From Lagopus muta (lineage: Eukaryota; Chordata; Aves; Galliformes; Phasianidae): a stretch of DNA of 64,000 nt. A program made the position numbers and the translations under genes. The notes beneath the pieces are model-generated. The model saw only the letters and a list, made by a program, of their open reading frames with translations, had not been told where the DNA came from and did not search any database. The DNA is taken from assembly GCF_023343835.1 (NCBI RefSeq), contig NC_064437.1, positions 27,193,001 through 27,257,000 of the forward strand, given 5' to 3'. Positions 12,801 to 24,155 of the stretch are shown here, one piece after another. Position 1 is the first letter of the stretch. The number at the start of each line of letters is the position of its first letter.

Positions 12801-14186
12801 TAGCTCAAGAGGCAGAGGCAAGAGCTGTGGTTCAATTTTAGTTGTTTCCAGGCATGAATGCTTAAATTTAAAATTAATGGGCCAGTAAAGGGCTGATTTA
12901 ACACTTGTGCTGGGAGGGAGAGGACAGAATTAACAATAAGGGACAACCATTTACAAGAAGTCACTCTACCATTTCTTTCCTCTTGCCTGGATGCACACAA
13001 AGAATTAGAAATTTTCCTTTTTCACAAACAGACAGCAATTCTTTGAATGTTTTTAGCGTGATTATTATTGTTTATAATCTTGGGATAGAGCCCCATTAAA
13101 AATCCATTAAAATTTTGAATATGAATCCAAATTTTTTATCTCAGTATGTTACTAGATTAAAATATTCATCTTTTGAAACAAAAACAAATGAGCAAACAAA
13201 CAAAATCAAAACACAACAACTACTACACCAAACACCCAAACAACCAAAACTCAACCTGACCTATCTAAAGTCATCTAAAGAGATCTAAAACAACTGATGT
13301 GTTGCTCTACAAGATGGTATCTTCTTATTAAATCAGCTGCCATTTTCTTAAAGGAAAATTTATATCTGAAGCATCTGACTAGAGAGACATCATAAAGACT
13401 CTAATAGAATTACTGGACGCCTTGTGATTTGGAGATTTTTAAAGCTACAATGAAAATGACATCTAAAAAATAAATCAATACTCCAATCTCTGTGTCATTT
13501 TCCATAATCTTTAGTATAGCCAGATGAAATAGCACTTTGTCTTAAAGTTTGTAAGTAGAATAGTTAATAAAATATTATCTTTTCTAAGTGGAAAAGAGCC
13601 TGAGCTATTTATATTGGGATAACCAGCATTTATATTGGGATCTTCATGCAGCTGTTGAAACCTACAACTTTTGTTTGTTTTCTTTGAAAGTTAGAGTCAG
13701 TTACAGATCCCTCAGCTCTCTAAAAAAAACAACCAGGTATATCTGAGCTGACAAATATGAACAATCTTATTGTTTTAATTGGGTCACTGATAAACTCAGT
13801 GTTAAGTGGCAATTAAAGATTTACTAGGTGAAATTCCAACTTAAGCTCAAGAGTCTAATCTCAAATTTGAAAAGTGTTACAATCTATACTTTTGGTCTTG
13901 AGACATTTCTTTTTTTAACAGAATTCAAATCATAAGTCAACAATGTCTAGTTCATACCTTTAGTGCATTCCACAGCCGCTCAGCTTGTGATGCTGATAGC
14001 ACAATTATAGGACCCAGGAATCAACTCGAGTAACTTAATTTCCCTTAGAATCCTGCAATTGGTCTGATTTAATCATATTTCAGGTTTGTTTGGGGCTTTT
14101 TCTTTATTTTTCTTCTTTGCAAATATTCATATCTGTTGTTTCATAGCCATGTGTTGTCAAGATTTTTTTTGAGATTCAATATATTA
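9851..14186. other. Unannotated AT-rich stretch
   Basis: I see no supported gene. It contains a C/A-rich low-complexity patch at 13180-13256 (CAAA, CAAC, CCAAA units) and a doubled 'ATTTATATTGGGAT' at about 13609-13642. Reading frames are below 81 codons without motifs. Confidence 0.5.
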
Positions 14187-14740
14187 TGGAGGTTACTCCA
14201 AAAGTAATGCCTTTTATTAATTTTCATGGAAACTAGAACAGATACAAAGAGTACAGTAACACTAATTGATAGAGAAAATTATCAGCAACAAAATGCTCTT
14301 TTTCAACATACTCACCAGCATTAGGTATACATTTTCACCAATGATTAACAAGAGGCTGTGTGCCATGCTCATAAAAATCTGCAGCAGTGGAGATGAACCA
14401 CTTTTTCACAGCTGCTGTGATGGCATCACTGCTGAACCCACTGCCTCACTGTACTCATATGCATTGTTTGGTCTGCATAAATGTTCAGCAGCATTGATGA
14501 ATGTCAATGGGTGCCATTTTTTCCACATGAAGGAATTCCACACCTTTGCTTCATAGACACTTCCATGTCAGATGCCATTCTGTCAGATTGCCATTCTGCT
14601 GCTATCTGTCACATGGCAACAACATGTGATGGAATATTGGCAGAAAGTTAAAATCTGTACTGTCATATCACCAACATTCATCTCTGATATCGTGGACCAA
14701 CATACGAAAATAGGAGGCATTGTTTTCAGAGCAGCCCACC
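14187..14740. mobile_element. Mariner-type non-autonomous element, copy 1 (Galluhop-like)
   Basis: A ~554-bp element flanked by TA on both sides (14185-14186 and 14741-14742), as mariner insertions are. The left end reads GGTTACTCCAAAAGTAATGC, and the right end is its imperfect inverse (GGAGGCATTG...AGAGCAGCCC). On the minus strand a decayed peptide 'NAGEYVEKEHF' resembles a transposase C-terminal end, a feature shared by the other two copies. No intact transposase is present. I recall these ends from the chicken Galluhop family; the exact subfamily needs a library search. Confidence 0.85.
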
Positions 14741-14764
14741 TATTTAGCTTTCGAATAAGAGAAA

Positions 14765-15238
14765 GAATTAGAGATTCTTATGGATGAGAAGCTTGATATA
14801 AGCCAACAGCATGCACTTGCAACCATGAAGGCCAACTGCATCCTGGGCTGCATCAACAGAGGGGTGGCCAGAAGGGTGAGGGAGGAGATTGTCCCCATCT
14901 ACCTCCCTCGTGAGGCCCCATCTGAAGTGCTGCTTACAGACCTGGGGTCCCCAGCACAAGAAGGACACAATGTTGTTGGAGTGGGCCCAGATTGTGATAG
15001 TGATAGGACAAGCAGTCCTAACTAAAAGAAAGTAGATTTAAGTTAGATGTTAGGAGAAATGTTTTTTATTCAGAGGGTGGTGAAGCATTGAAAAAGAGGG
15101 TGAATAGTTGTGAGGTACTCAATGCCATGTTCGATGGGGCCCTGAGCAGCCTGATCTATTAGGTGGCAACTCAGCAAATGGCATAAGAATAGGAACTAGA
15201 TCTTTGAACTCAAGCCTTTCTATTGTGAGGATTTCTAT
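14765..15238 (+). mobile_element. CR1 LINE fragment, degenerate
   Basis: A plus-strand CR1 ORF2 piece. It starts with 'MDEKLDISQQHALATMKANCILGCINRGVARR', equivalent to '[32 protein letters not shown]' of the well-preserved copy. A deletion then jumps to the C-terminal part (15050-15160). The 3' end near 15236 has an eroded 'TTTCTATTGTGAGGATTTCTATTG' octamer tract. Confidence 0.8.
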
Positions 15239-15240
15239 TG

Positions 15241-15405
15241 GGTTATGGATGCCCCTCCCTGGATGTACTGAGGGCCAGGCTGGATGGGCTTTTGACCAAC
15301 CTGGTCTAGTGAGAGATGTCCCTACCTATAGCAGGGGGGTTGGAACTAAATCATCTTAAATGCCCCTTCCAACCCAAACCATCCTATGATTCTGTAATTC
15401 TATGA
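15241..15405 (+). mobile_element. CR1 LINE 3' tail
   Basis: A short plus-strand CR1 terminus. It contains the C-terminal 'GCTGGATGGGCTTTTGACCAACCTGG' equivalent, a 3' UTR with 'GGGGGGTTGGAACTAAAT', and a final 'ATTCTGTAATTCTATG' octamer pair at about 15389-15405. It directly abuts the CR1 pieces on both sides. Confidence 0.85.
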
Positions 15406-15407
15406 AC

Positions 15408-15600
15408 AAACACTTCTTTACTATGAGAGTGATGGAGTGGACCATAGCAGTGTTTGCCTGGAGAGGCTGTAGAGTCTCCCTCCTTGGAGATCTTCACAAG
15501 CCACCTGGACATGGTCCTCAGCAACCTGCTCCAGGTGTCCTTGAGATGGTATTCAAGATCTCTTCTAAACCTGACCATTCTGTGATTCTGTGAATTCAGT
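15408..15600 (+). mobile_element. CR1 LINE 3' tail
   Basis: The third plus-strand CR1 terminus in a row. It starts near 'TTCTTTACTATGAGAGTGATGGAGTGG', corresponding to the 'FFTxRVxxxWN' block, and ends in 'ATTCTGTGATTCTGTG' at about 15580-15595. Stops interrupt the frame. Confidence 0.8.
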
Positions 15601-16425
15601 AAGATCAACGCTATGTTCTTGGCTAATTCTAAGTATGGCAACACAGCATGAAAGCAAACTTTTGTGGAAATTACTTTCCCTTACTTTATTATTTCTCCTT
15701 TGCAATAATGTAACAGCTTAATTAACTCATTTATTGAAGTATTGAGTTCCAACAATAATTGGAGTCCTATTACATCAGATGATGTATTTCCCAGGTGTTT
15801 AAATGTTGGAGAAGTTGGAAGAAGTGTCTTCCTATCAGGTTAATCAAGCAACTTTTTTCTGTGCAATGCAAATTACAGTTATCTTTTCCTGTATTATTGA
15901 TATGTTGGTAACAAAGCCATTGGTGGCATGATGCTATAGGCTAATTTTCATCAGTGGACTGCTTTGGAGAAATCTGCAGTTTGTACATACTTCATGAATT
16001 AATGTTAGTTCTTTTGAGACCCAAACAAACGTGGACACATTCCAGAAAAGCTATATCCTGTTTCTACAGAGTGGCTATTATTTACTGCTCCAGCATATCA
16101 TACACAGAGTAGTAAATCTGCTTGTTTATAGAAAGAATAATGGGCATATAGTAAATAGGAATACTTACAGGTAAGTATTTTATCAGCATTGCTTCTGCTA
16201 GGAACACTAAGGTGAGATATTAACAAATATGTTCTCATTTTTGCTGAAAAATGTATGGAGAATTAAATGCCAAATTTAGAGAAAAAGATTTTAAGCCTGT
16301 TTGAGTTCCCTTATATTTTAACTGTGTACTGCATTCAAAAAATTGAGCAATAGCAATAGTGTCATATTGTTGCCTTTCATTAACTCCACATTTCAGCAGT
16401 GGTATTACTGTTGTCTTTCATTATT
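15601..16425. other. Unannotated AT-rich stretch
   Basis: Nothing recognisable: no gene-like reading frame, repeat or RNA. Confidence 0.5.
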
Positions 16426-16427
16426 CT

Positions 16428-16590
16428 CCACAGAATAGTTGAGGTTGGAAAGAGCTTTTGGAGATCATCTAATGCCATTGATTAAGTCTGTTGCCCAGGA
16501 CTGTGTTCCCTGAGTTTTTGAGTGTTTGCAGGAATGGAGACTCCAAAATCTTTCTTGACTTCCCATTCAAATGTTTGGCCACTCTAGCAG
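16428..16590 (-). mobile_element. Old CR1 LINE 3' fragment
   Basis: Minus-strand CR1 end. On plus it reads 'CACAGAATAGTTGAGGTTGG' followed by 'GGAGATCATCTAATGCC' and 'TTGCCCAGGACTGTGTTC', the usual CR1 3' UTR and protein-tail order. Similarity fades by about 16590. Confidence 0.75.
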
Positions 16591-16784
16591 TAAAACTAAA
16601 TAAACAAACAAATAAATATGTAAACAAAGTTTTATAATGCTTAGATAGAATTTTACATATTTCCATTTGTTCCCATCATGCATTTTGAGCTCTTTATCAT
16701 TATGCATGAATTCATATAGAAGTTATCCTATGGAAGGCTGTTTCATAGACAAAAATCTTACAAGGAAACCAAGATGTAAAGAAT

Positions 16785-17235
16785 AATAAACTCAGAGAAA
16801 ATCCTGAGTTGGGAAGGCCCAAGAGGGTCATCAAGTCCAACTCCTGACTCCACAAAGGGCCACCTGAAAGTTAAACCATGTATTTAAGAACACTGTCAAA
16901 ATTCTTGAAAACCAGGGGGTTTGAGGTAACGACCACTTCCCTGCAGGGACTTGTCAAGGTGCCTCACACCTTCTCTGTGAAAAACTTTTTCCTAATACCT
17001 AATTTGAATTTCCCCTAAAGGAGCTTCATGCCAGTGCCTCACATCCCGTCACTGGTCACCACAGAAAAGAGATCAGTGCTGCCCTTTCTTTTCTCCCTCA
17101 TGAGGACGACAGCAGTGATATCATCCTTCATTCTCCTCTTCTTCAAGCTGAACAAACAGGCCACTCCTCATGGCCACTAGTCATTTTGCCACCCTTGTTG
17201 CCCGCTTTTGGATGCTTTGGATGCCACAAGGAGAG
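16785..17235 (-). mobile_element. Old CR1 LINE fragment
   Basis: Minus-strand CR1 with eroded 3' octamers near 16785 ('CTCAGAGAAAATCCTGAGTTGG'). It continues through 'GGGTCATCAAGTCCAACTCC', 'GACCACTTCCCTGCAGGG' and 'GTGAAAAACTTTTTCCTAAT' to the 'CTTCAAGCTGAACAAAC' block. It is heavily diverged, with many stops. Confidence 0.8.
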
Positions 17236-17317
17236 AGGACCTTGGCTCAGTGAATCAAGGTTTTCCAGCATTTTCTTAGTGTCACAGAAAGCATAATTAC
17301 TGCTTTGTCACCAAATC

Positions 17318-17690
17318 ATCATAGAATCATAAAATAGCTTGGATTGGAAAGGACTTCAAGGATCATCAAGTTCCTACCCCCTGCCATAGGCAGAGGCATC
17401 AACTTCCAAATCTGGTACTGGAAAAGTCTGTCCAAGGCACCATTCAACCTGATCTTGAATACCTCCAGGGATGAAGCATCCACAACCTCTATGGGCAGCC
17501 TGTTCCAGCATTTCATCACTCTCTCTGAAGAGTATCCTGACATCCAAAATACACCTTCCCTCCTTGAGCTTAAAACAATCCCCCCTTGTCCTAACACTAT
17601 CTACCTGAGTAAAAAGTTGATTCCTCTCCTTAATGCAGTGTTCTTAGCAAAGTGGGCTTTTCTTCTGCGTAGTATATGCTTTTTCAGAGA
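17318..17690 (-). mobile_element. CR1 LINE 3' fragment
   Basis: Minus-strand CR1. It begins with 'ATCATAGAATCATAAAATAG', followed by 'TTGGAAAGGACTTCAAGG' and the ORF2 tail. The minus-strand peptide contains 'VMKCWNRLPIEVVDASSLEVFKI', equivalent to the '[23 protein letters not shown]' end of ORF2. Similarity ends at about 17690. Confidence 0.85.
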
Positions 17691-20600
17691 GAAATAATAA
17701 GACAATAGAATGAAATGTCAAAACTGCTATTGTATAGCTTTCCTAAACCTCACTCATAATTGCTACCATATCTTCTGTATCCCAAGACACTAGAAAAGAG
17801 AAAGAAAAAAAAATGAACTGCAATAACATTGATGCTCTGCAAAACAGCACACAGTATGCTTATTACATATAATTTTGCAGTAGCAGCTGTTACCATTTTT
17901 CCTCCAAAAATATAAATTCTAGATTTTAGACTGTTCTTGTTTAATTTTAACTTTAAAAAACAAAGATTTGAAGTTACAGTTCCTTCAAACAAAAGCATAC
18001 TACCTACCAACCACTGCGTTTTGTACTGCTTTTAACAGCGCTTGACTTAAAAATCGAAAACATTAAACAATTAATGTTAAGCAATTTTAAAGAAAGGTTA
18101 CAAAAATAATTTGACTAACAATGGGTCAATGATAAACTGAGCCTCTTCTTGTTCGTACATAGCTGCTTAGTTTCTGCTTATTCTCCATCTGCTCTTTGGG
18201 AATTCTGTTTACTAATAAGTTTCTCTGTCCTTTACACCTATGAATGAGAAGGGCCTCATGAGAAGGATAATATTCCCTCTTGCTCACACCCCTCCGTCAG
18301 AGGTTTTACAGAGGGAGCTGTGTGTGAAACTGCTGGATGACAATCCATTATTTCAGATTAAGTGACTGACTGCTGATGACCCCTAATAGTCTCCTGTGCC
18401 ACTGTAGAAAAGTAAATGCAGGAAAGCATGAGGACGTTTGGGATAAACTCAGAGTTAAAATACATAGTGATAAAAATCAGTCTTCGTTTCCAATTAAACA
18501 AAATTATACCAAAAGAGATCCAATTGTTTGGATGCTTGACCTTTTCAGTTTAGTTTCAGATAAAGTAAATCATACTCAAGTGGATAGCAACTTCTGCATT
18601 TTGATGATGGTTTTATATTATTTATGCATTTCACAAACATCAACTCTCTACAGATTTCAGGAGCTGCAATCAACATACGTAAGCACAAAATCTGTTATGA
18701 GCCACTAATTTCTAGTGTACAAATAAAGCACTTCTCCACTAATCTCCCCTTATAAACTTCTGAAGAAAAAGAAAATATAGTTGTGAAATAAAAAGCAGAT
18801 GCTCAGGGATAAAACTGCTTATGTCCACAGTTATCCCCTACTCAGCTGAGCAATTCCTAGAAAACTGGCAATTGTATTGCATTCCAAGGTGGCTTGAGGA
18901 AATGTGCCTTGTAACTGGAGATGTGTTATTGAGGTAATTTATGCAGCTATTATTAATACAAATATGTAAATGATAATGATACGGTGCATTTCCAACTGTA
19001 CAATAGAAGTCTACAATTGCAAAAATGCTGTAAGATTGATTTCATAGGCCTTCATAAAAACTGATATAACTAAACTTGACTGGAGAAACGTGACATTAGA
19101 AGTGTAAGAAATGGATCAGAATGAGATCTTGAGAAATCTCCAGGCTGAATTAGTTTCCCAAAACAGGATTTATATATAAAAAGAAGTCAACAAACACTTG
19201 TCCCATGTTAATGTATATGTTTAAAAGTAATAATTCTATAATAGAATTCTGTTCAAGTATTAAAAAGGCATAATCAATAAGAACTGTCTTCCTATTGTAG
19301 AATGTCATTTCTCATCAGTTTAATAGTTCCGTGATATAAAGTATATTTTTTAAAAAAGAATAGAAAAACATCTGAAAACAGTGTGAGATAAATGATAAAA
19401 ACACTAAAATATTTAAATTCCCCAAAGGGTTTCTTTCTTTTTTTTTTTTTTTTTTTCCCTTTTCAATAAGCACTCTTATTAAGGGGTGAACAGAATACCA
19501 CCTCTAAAACTTTTGCAGAACCATTTCCCAGTCTCATTAGCACTATTTAATGTAATTTTATGATTCTAAAGCCAAGGGCTTGCCTAAACTTTAATAAAAT
19601 GTCAGTTTTTGATATATGTGAGTTATTAGGATGCAAACTTAAAAACTGTAGAATTTTACAGGCACTGGTTGCTGTTTTCATTATAAATCTACCAGCTATC
19701 ACTGCTTTCTAAACTGTATCCTGGTCCATCCATCTAAAATGTCACTTTAGCTGCAGAGATGTCATATCATTCATTTTATTTACACAATAATGAGGCTGTC
19801 AATGCATATTAAAAGCAATCCCTCTACAAATCTGAAACAGATATAAAGCTAAGGAAATATGACATAAATAATTTATTTCACGTGTTTCACCATCCATTTC
19901 TTGCAGAAACACTGGATGGAGTCTTGTATTATTTATACATTTACTCTTGGCTATGTTACAAAATGCTGTTGATTGCGTTGTTGGTAAAGTTGCGATGTTA
20001 CCAACTACTATCATTGTTTTAGTGTAGTTAGGTCTGGGTTTTAAGCCATTAAATAGTAATTACACCTTTTTTTTTTGCCCATTATGTACAAAACTTCCTG
20101 CTCCTCTGGGAGAGGCTGTGGATGAATCAGTCAGAAAAAGGCATGCCTGCATAGCAGGAATTGCAGGCAACATGTAGGCAACTGGGGATTCTCGGAATGC
20201 AGCCCCCTCTCCCCAAGGATACAACAACTCCAGAGTAGGCTGAAATTGCAAGTAGACAATCCTGCTAAAGCACCACCTCCACATGTTGATGATGGGAAAG
20301 CTTTATTGTCTCTGTAGAATATTGATTATATTGGACTATTTAAATAATCTGGGAGATAATTATACATGCACACAAGATTGGAAGTAGTCTTAAGGGACTG
20401 TCAGAAAGCCAATGAGCAAAATACAATGTGAGGGCTATTGACTGGGAAACTTTGGAAGTTCTCTTTCATTATTCATTTATTTATTTTTGTTCTGAATAAA
20501 TTTAGAGACAATGAAGAGAAGAGATTCACTGGATTGGAATGAGGTAACTGTATTTCTCCAGGAAAAGAGAAACCAGAAGTGCTAGATAAAAACAGAGTTA

Positions 20601-20845
20601 AGGATTAATAGTAAAGAAGAACAAAAGGAGAACAAAGATCCATGATCTGTGTGGGGAAAAGACTGCAATGCAAACAATTTGAAAGGGAATTCCAATACAT
20701 TTTACTTATAACCTCAACAGTAAGAATTTTAAAACTTTTAAAAGGATATGATGGAATAGATTGTTAACTCACAGTTGAACGTGTGTTACTCTGAGATGTT
20801 TTCTGTCACTGAGTGAATACCATATGTTTCATATCTATATATGGC
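17691..20845. other. Unannotated AT-rich stretch
   Basis: I see no supported gene. A T-rich run lies at about 19432-19457. A 110-codon plus-strand frame at 18376-18708 has no recognisable domain and no exon signals I would trust. A slightly GC-richer patch at 20085-20285 is unidentified. Confidence 0.5.
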
Positions 20846-21020
20846 TTTCCAGGGAAGTGGTTCAGTCACCGTCCCTGGAGGTGTTCAGGAAACTTAAGAT
20901 GTTGTACTGAGGGACATGGTCTAGTGTGAAATATTGGTGATAGGTGGATAGTTGGACTGAATGACCTTGGAGGTCTTTTCCAACTTTGGTGATTCCATGA
21001 TTCTTTGATTGATTCTATAT
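20846..21020 (+). mobile_element. CR1 LINE 3' tail
   Basis: Plus-strand CR1 terminus. It contains the 'GTCACCGTCCCTGGAGGTGTTCAGGAAAC' block, then 'TTGGACTGAATGACCTTGGAGG', and finally 'GATTCCATGATTCTTTGATTG' octamers. Only the last ~175 bp of the element remain. Confidence 0.85.
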
Positions 21021-22797
21021 CTAGACTCCCACATGAAACTTATGGGGAGAGAAGCCCTATTTTTTCCTGTAGAAACTGGTTATGTTTTTCTGTAGCCAAT
21101 GTGTTCTAAGTAAATATCCTGTAAAACTGCAAGGATACATTAGCAGACAGTGATGGCTCAGATGCTTTTCTTATTATTTCCAAAGGTGTGTCATTAGCAG
21201 GGCATTAAATATATTAAAATTTGTAGCCTGCAGTATTCAAGTACAAGTAGAAATCAATTGCTATTTTATAATAAAGTAGGACTTATGAACTATTAAATAG
21301 CATCTCAATGAGACCAATTTTATTACAGGGAAAAAAAACCAACAAAACAGAAAACATTCTAAGTCAATATGCTCTTGAGTTCTCACAGAAAAAAAAAAGC
21401 ATTAACTGTCTGTATTTCAGAATGATGTAGCATAGCTAATCAATACAGAGCTAAGAATGACCATCAAATCATATCAGATCACTGTGGAATGTGAAATAAT
21501 TAAGTTTGTGGAGAACTGACACATGTTTACACACTTGGAGATAGGCTAAAATAAATTAATTTGCTTCACAATAATTTGTAATTAACTAGCAAATCCCAGT
21601 CTATGTAATAATTTCTTTCACAGCTCAGTTGCTTCTGTACAGTGGACTTCATATAGGTCTCTAGTGTTCTCTAACAAACGATAGCTTTCAGAGAAATAGC
21701 AGAATTTAGGAATGAAGATGGTCACTTAGCACAGTTTCAAATCACAAGACAGTTCATATGAATGCTAATTTAAATTAACTTTTCAATTAAAATTTTGAGA
21801 CATTGCAGTAAATGTACTGCTAAGTTCCAAATATCATATATCTACTACACTTATTCTATCCATTAATTAGGAATCTTTTTAGACGAAATTAGGTTTATTC
21901 ATGTAAACTACTGATTCTGTAATTACTCTCAGAATTTTTAATCTAAGTTTCCTTAAAGGCTATTGAAAACCTCCCAATATGTTTAATATAATGGAATGAG
22001 GTTTTTATTTCTATTTTTAAATTTAGCTTTGCCTGGGATAGAACACTGATGATCACTAAGTGATGGTTAAATAAATAACTAGTGCTCAAATATAATATTA
22101 TAAAGCTTTGTCTACATAAAATGTTGCATGATACTGTGCAATGTATAGATAATTGCAGGGAGATAAGGAAAAGTAAAAGTCTCTTTCTAAACGATGAATT
22201 AAAATGTGTTAACTAGGTAAACATTCCTTGTGTATTCCTTGTTCCCCATTTATCCATGGAAAGATGGGATTCAGGAAAGTACATCACTGTTGAGTTCAAA
22301 AGGTAACATAAAGATTGTGCAATTCTTGTGAGTGATGAGAAAGAGGAATTGGAAATAAAAGGAAGGAAAGAAGAAAAGAAAGAGTGTGCAGAAGGCCTAT
22401 CCCCATTCTTCTATCCAAAAGCGTAGGGTGGTTACATGGACTCTTCGTGCACTGACATCCATACACCTTAGCACCCTTGGCATTTTCTTTCCAAGATCTA
22501 TATAAACAATGTAGGACTCTGAAATTGCGGTGCATTGCCAAGGGACTGTGAAATTAATTCCTGAATGCTATCAGATCTGTAATATAAAACACAATATATA
22601 TAGGCATTTTTATGGAATCTCCATGCTTGGAGATAGCCAACACTGAGCTGAACAAGGCTTTGAGCAGCTTCACATAATGACACAATCAGTCTTTCTTTGC
22701 ACAGATTTGGCTAGCAGACCTGAGATTCCTAGCAGACTAGATTACCTTTATTTATTTGAAGAATGTAATTGGTCAAGAAAAAAATAACTCCAGATTT
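21021..22797. other. Unannotated AT-rich stretch
   Basis: No gene or repeat recognised. Reading frames are at most 81 codons without features. Short purine-rich tracts lie near 22330-22385. Confidence 0.5.
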
Positions 22798-22872
22798 CTT
22801 TTTCATTTTTTTTCTTTTTTTCTTTTTTTTTTTTTATTTCATTTTCACTCCCTACCCTAACCCTAACCCTAA
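22798..22872. repeat. T-rich tract and short interstitial telomeric repeat
   Basis: A T-rich run (22798-22835) is followed by CCCTA plus three consecutive CCCTAA units at 22850-22872. That is the vertebrate telomere hexamer, here internal and short. Such sites can come from telomerase-mediated break repair; that origin is inference. Confidence 0.75.
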
Positions 22873-23980
22873 AATTTAAATAAATTTACCTAAAACATGA
22901 CAGACAGTGTATATGCTTATAATGTGCAGTATCTACTAAAAAAAAAGAAAAAAAAGGAAATAAAAGCAATTTTTTTGAAAGAGATTCACTGAATTTTAGC
23001 AAATTTTGATAAACAAACCACAAAAAAATTGCTCATAATTTGTACAAATTTATTTTCCTTTTTATGTATTAACAGAACTTTTAGTTCATATGCCTTACAA
23101 GAGAAAACAATGAAGAGAAAACAATATTGACAAAATATAAAGCTGTATATACATATTTAGTCACTGTATATATTCATTCTAAAGATAACAAATCCACTGT
23201 TATCAGAAACAGTGCACATATGTCCATAGCTTACTATTCTTTAAAATGAAGCATCTCATATCACTAAAGTACTCAATCCTCGTGCCCCACACCAAAAAGA
23301 TAGCATTCTGAATTTAGCAAACTGTTCCTAATGAATGGTGAACATGGTGCTCTGACCACATTTAAGAGTTACCTGTACTAATTAATCAATAATTGCCTTT
23401 CTCTACATTCCTTCTGAGTTGAGTTGTGCGGAGGGACCAGAGTAAAGTTTGACCTTATATCCTTTCTATGGATAAAAGCGCATTTGTTTCTAACACTTGT
23501 TCATTTTCAGTCTAGGATCAAAATTTCTATCTAAGCCAACGTCTGGAGGTCTAGCCAAAGGCAGTCAGGATCAAAGACTTCTTCCCAGCAGTGTTTCAGA
23601 AAGAGAATGGCTAATCATTCGTAAATGAAGAACAGATGATCTATAGCACGTCTCTAACTGCTGTGTAATGATGTACGCGATTCACACTGGGGACACCAGG
23701 AGACAACTGTGAGGGGAAAAAAAAAAGAGAAAATAGATTAAAAAAAGAAAAAAGACTATTACTATTTGTTCTAATGTGAAAAGAAAGAAGGAAAGATGAT
23801 AAACAAATTCAAGTGTATGCACATCCCACAGAACTGAATCATGTGCATTTGCCAATAGCCTAGGCTAGAAACAATTCTCCCTAGGTGTGCATACTGCTAT
23901 TGCATCCTATGGGCTGGAAGGGAATAATTAGGCTGGAGCAAAAAGGAAGTGTCACACGTGGGCAGGAGGTATGGAAGGAC
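22873..23980. other. Unannotated AT-rich stretch
   Basis: A-rich runs lie near 22938-22955 and 23717-23755. No gene, RNA or clear transposon is visible. Confidence 0.5.
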
Positions 23981-23984
23981 TCAC

Positions 23985-24155
23985 TAGCTGGATGGTATGA
24001 GAAGCTGGACTTGACTTAGTGTAAGCACTGCTCAGAACAACAACAAAATCAGTGTATTATCCACATTTATCTCCTAAATCCAAAACACAGCATCGCACAC
24101 CAGCTACTAGGAAGAAAACTAACACTATCCCAGCCAAAATCAGGATACTGGGATT
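23985..24155. repeat. Possible dispersed avian repeat fragment
   Basis: The segment 'ACTTAGTGTAAGCACTGCTC' followed by 'AAATCAGTGTATTATCC' and 'CAGCTACTAGGAAGAAAACT' strongly resembles, from memory only, a repeat seen many times in bird genomes and probably retrovirus-derived. No boundaries or target-site duplications are visible, so the call rests on recall. Confidence 0.35.
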
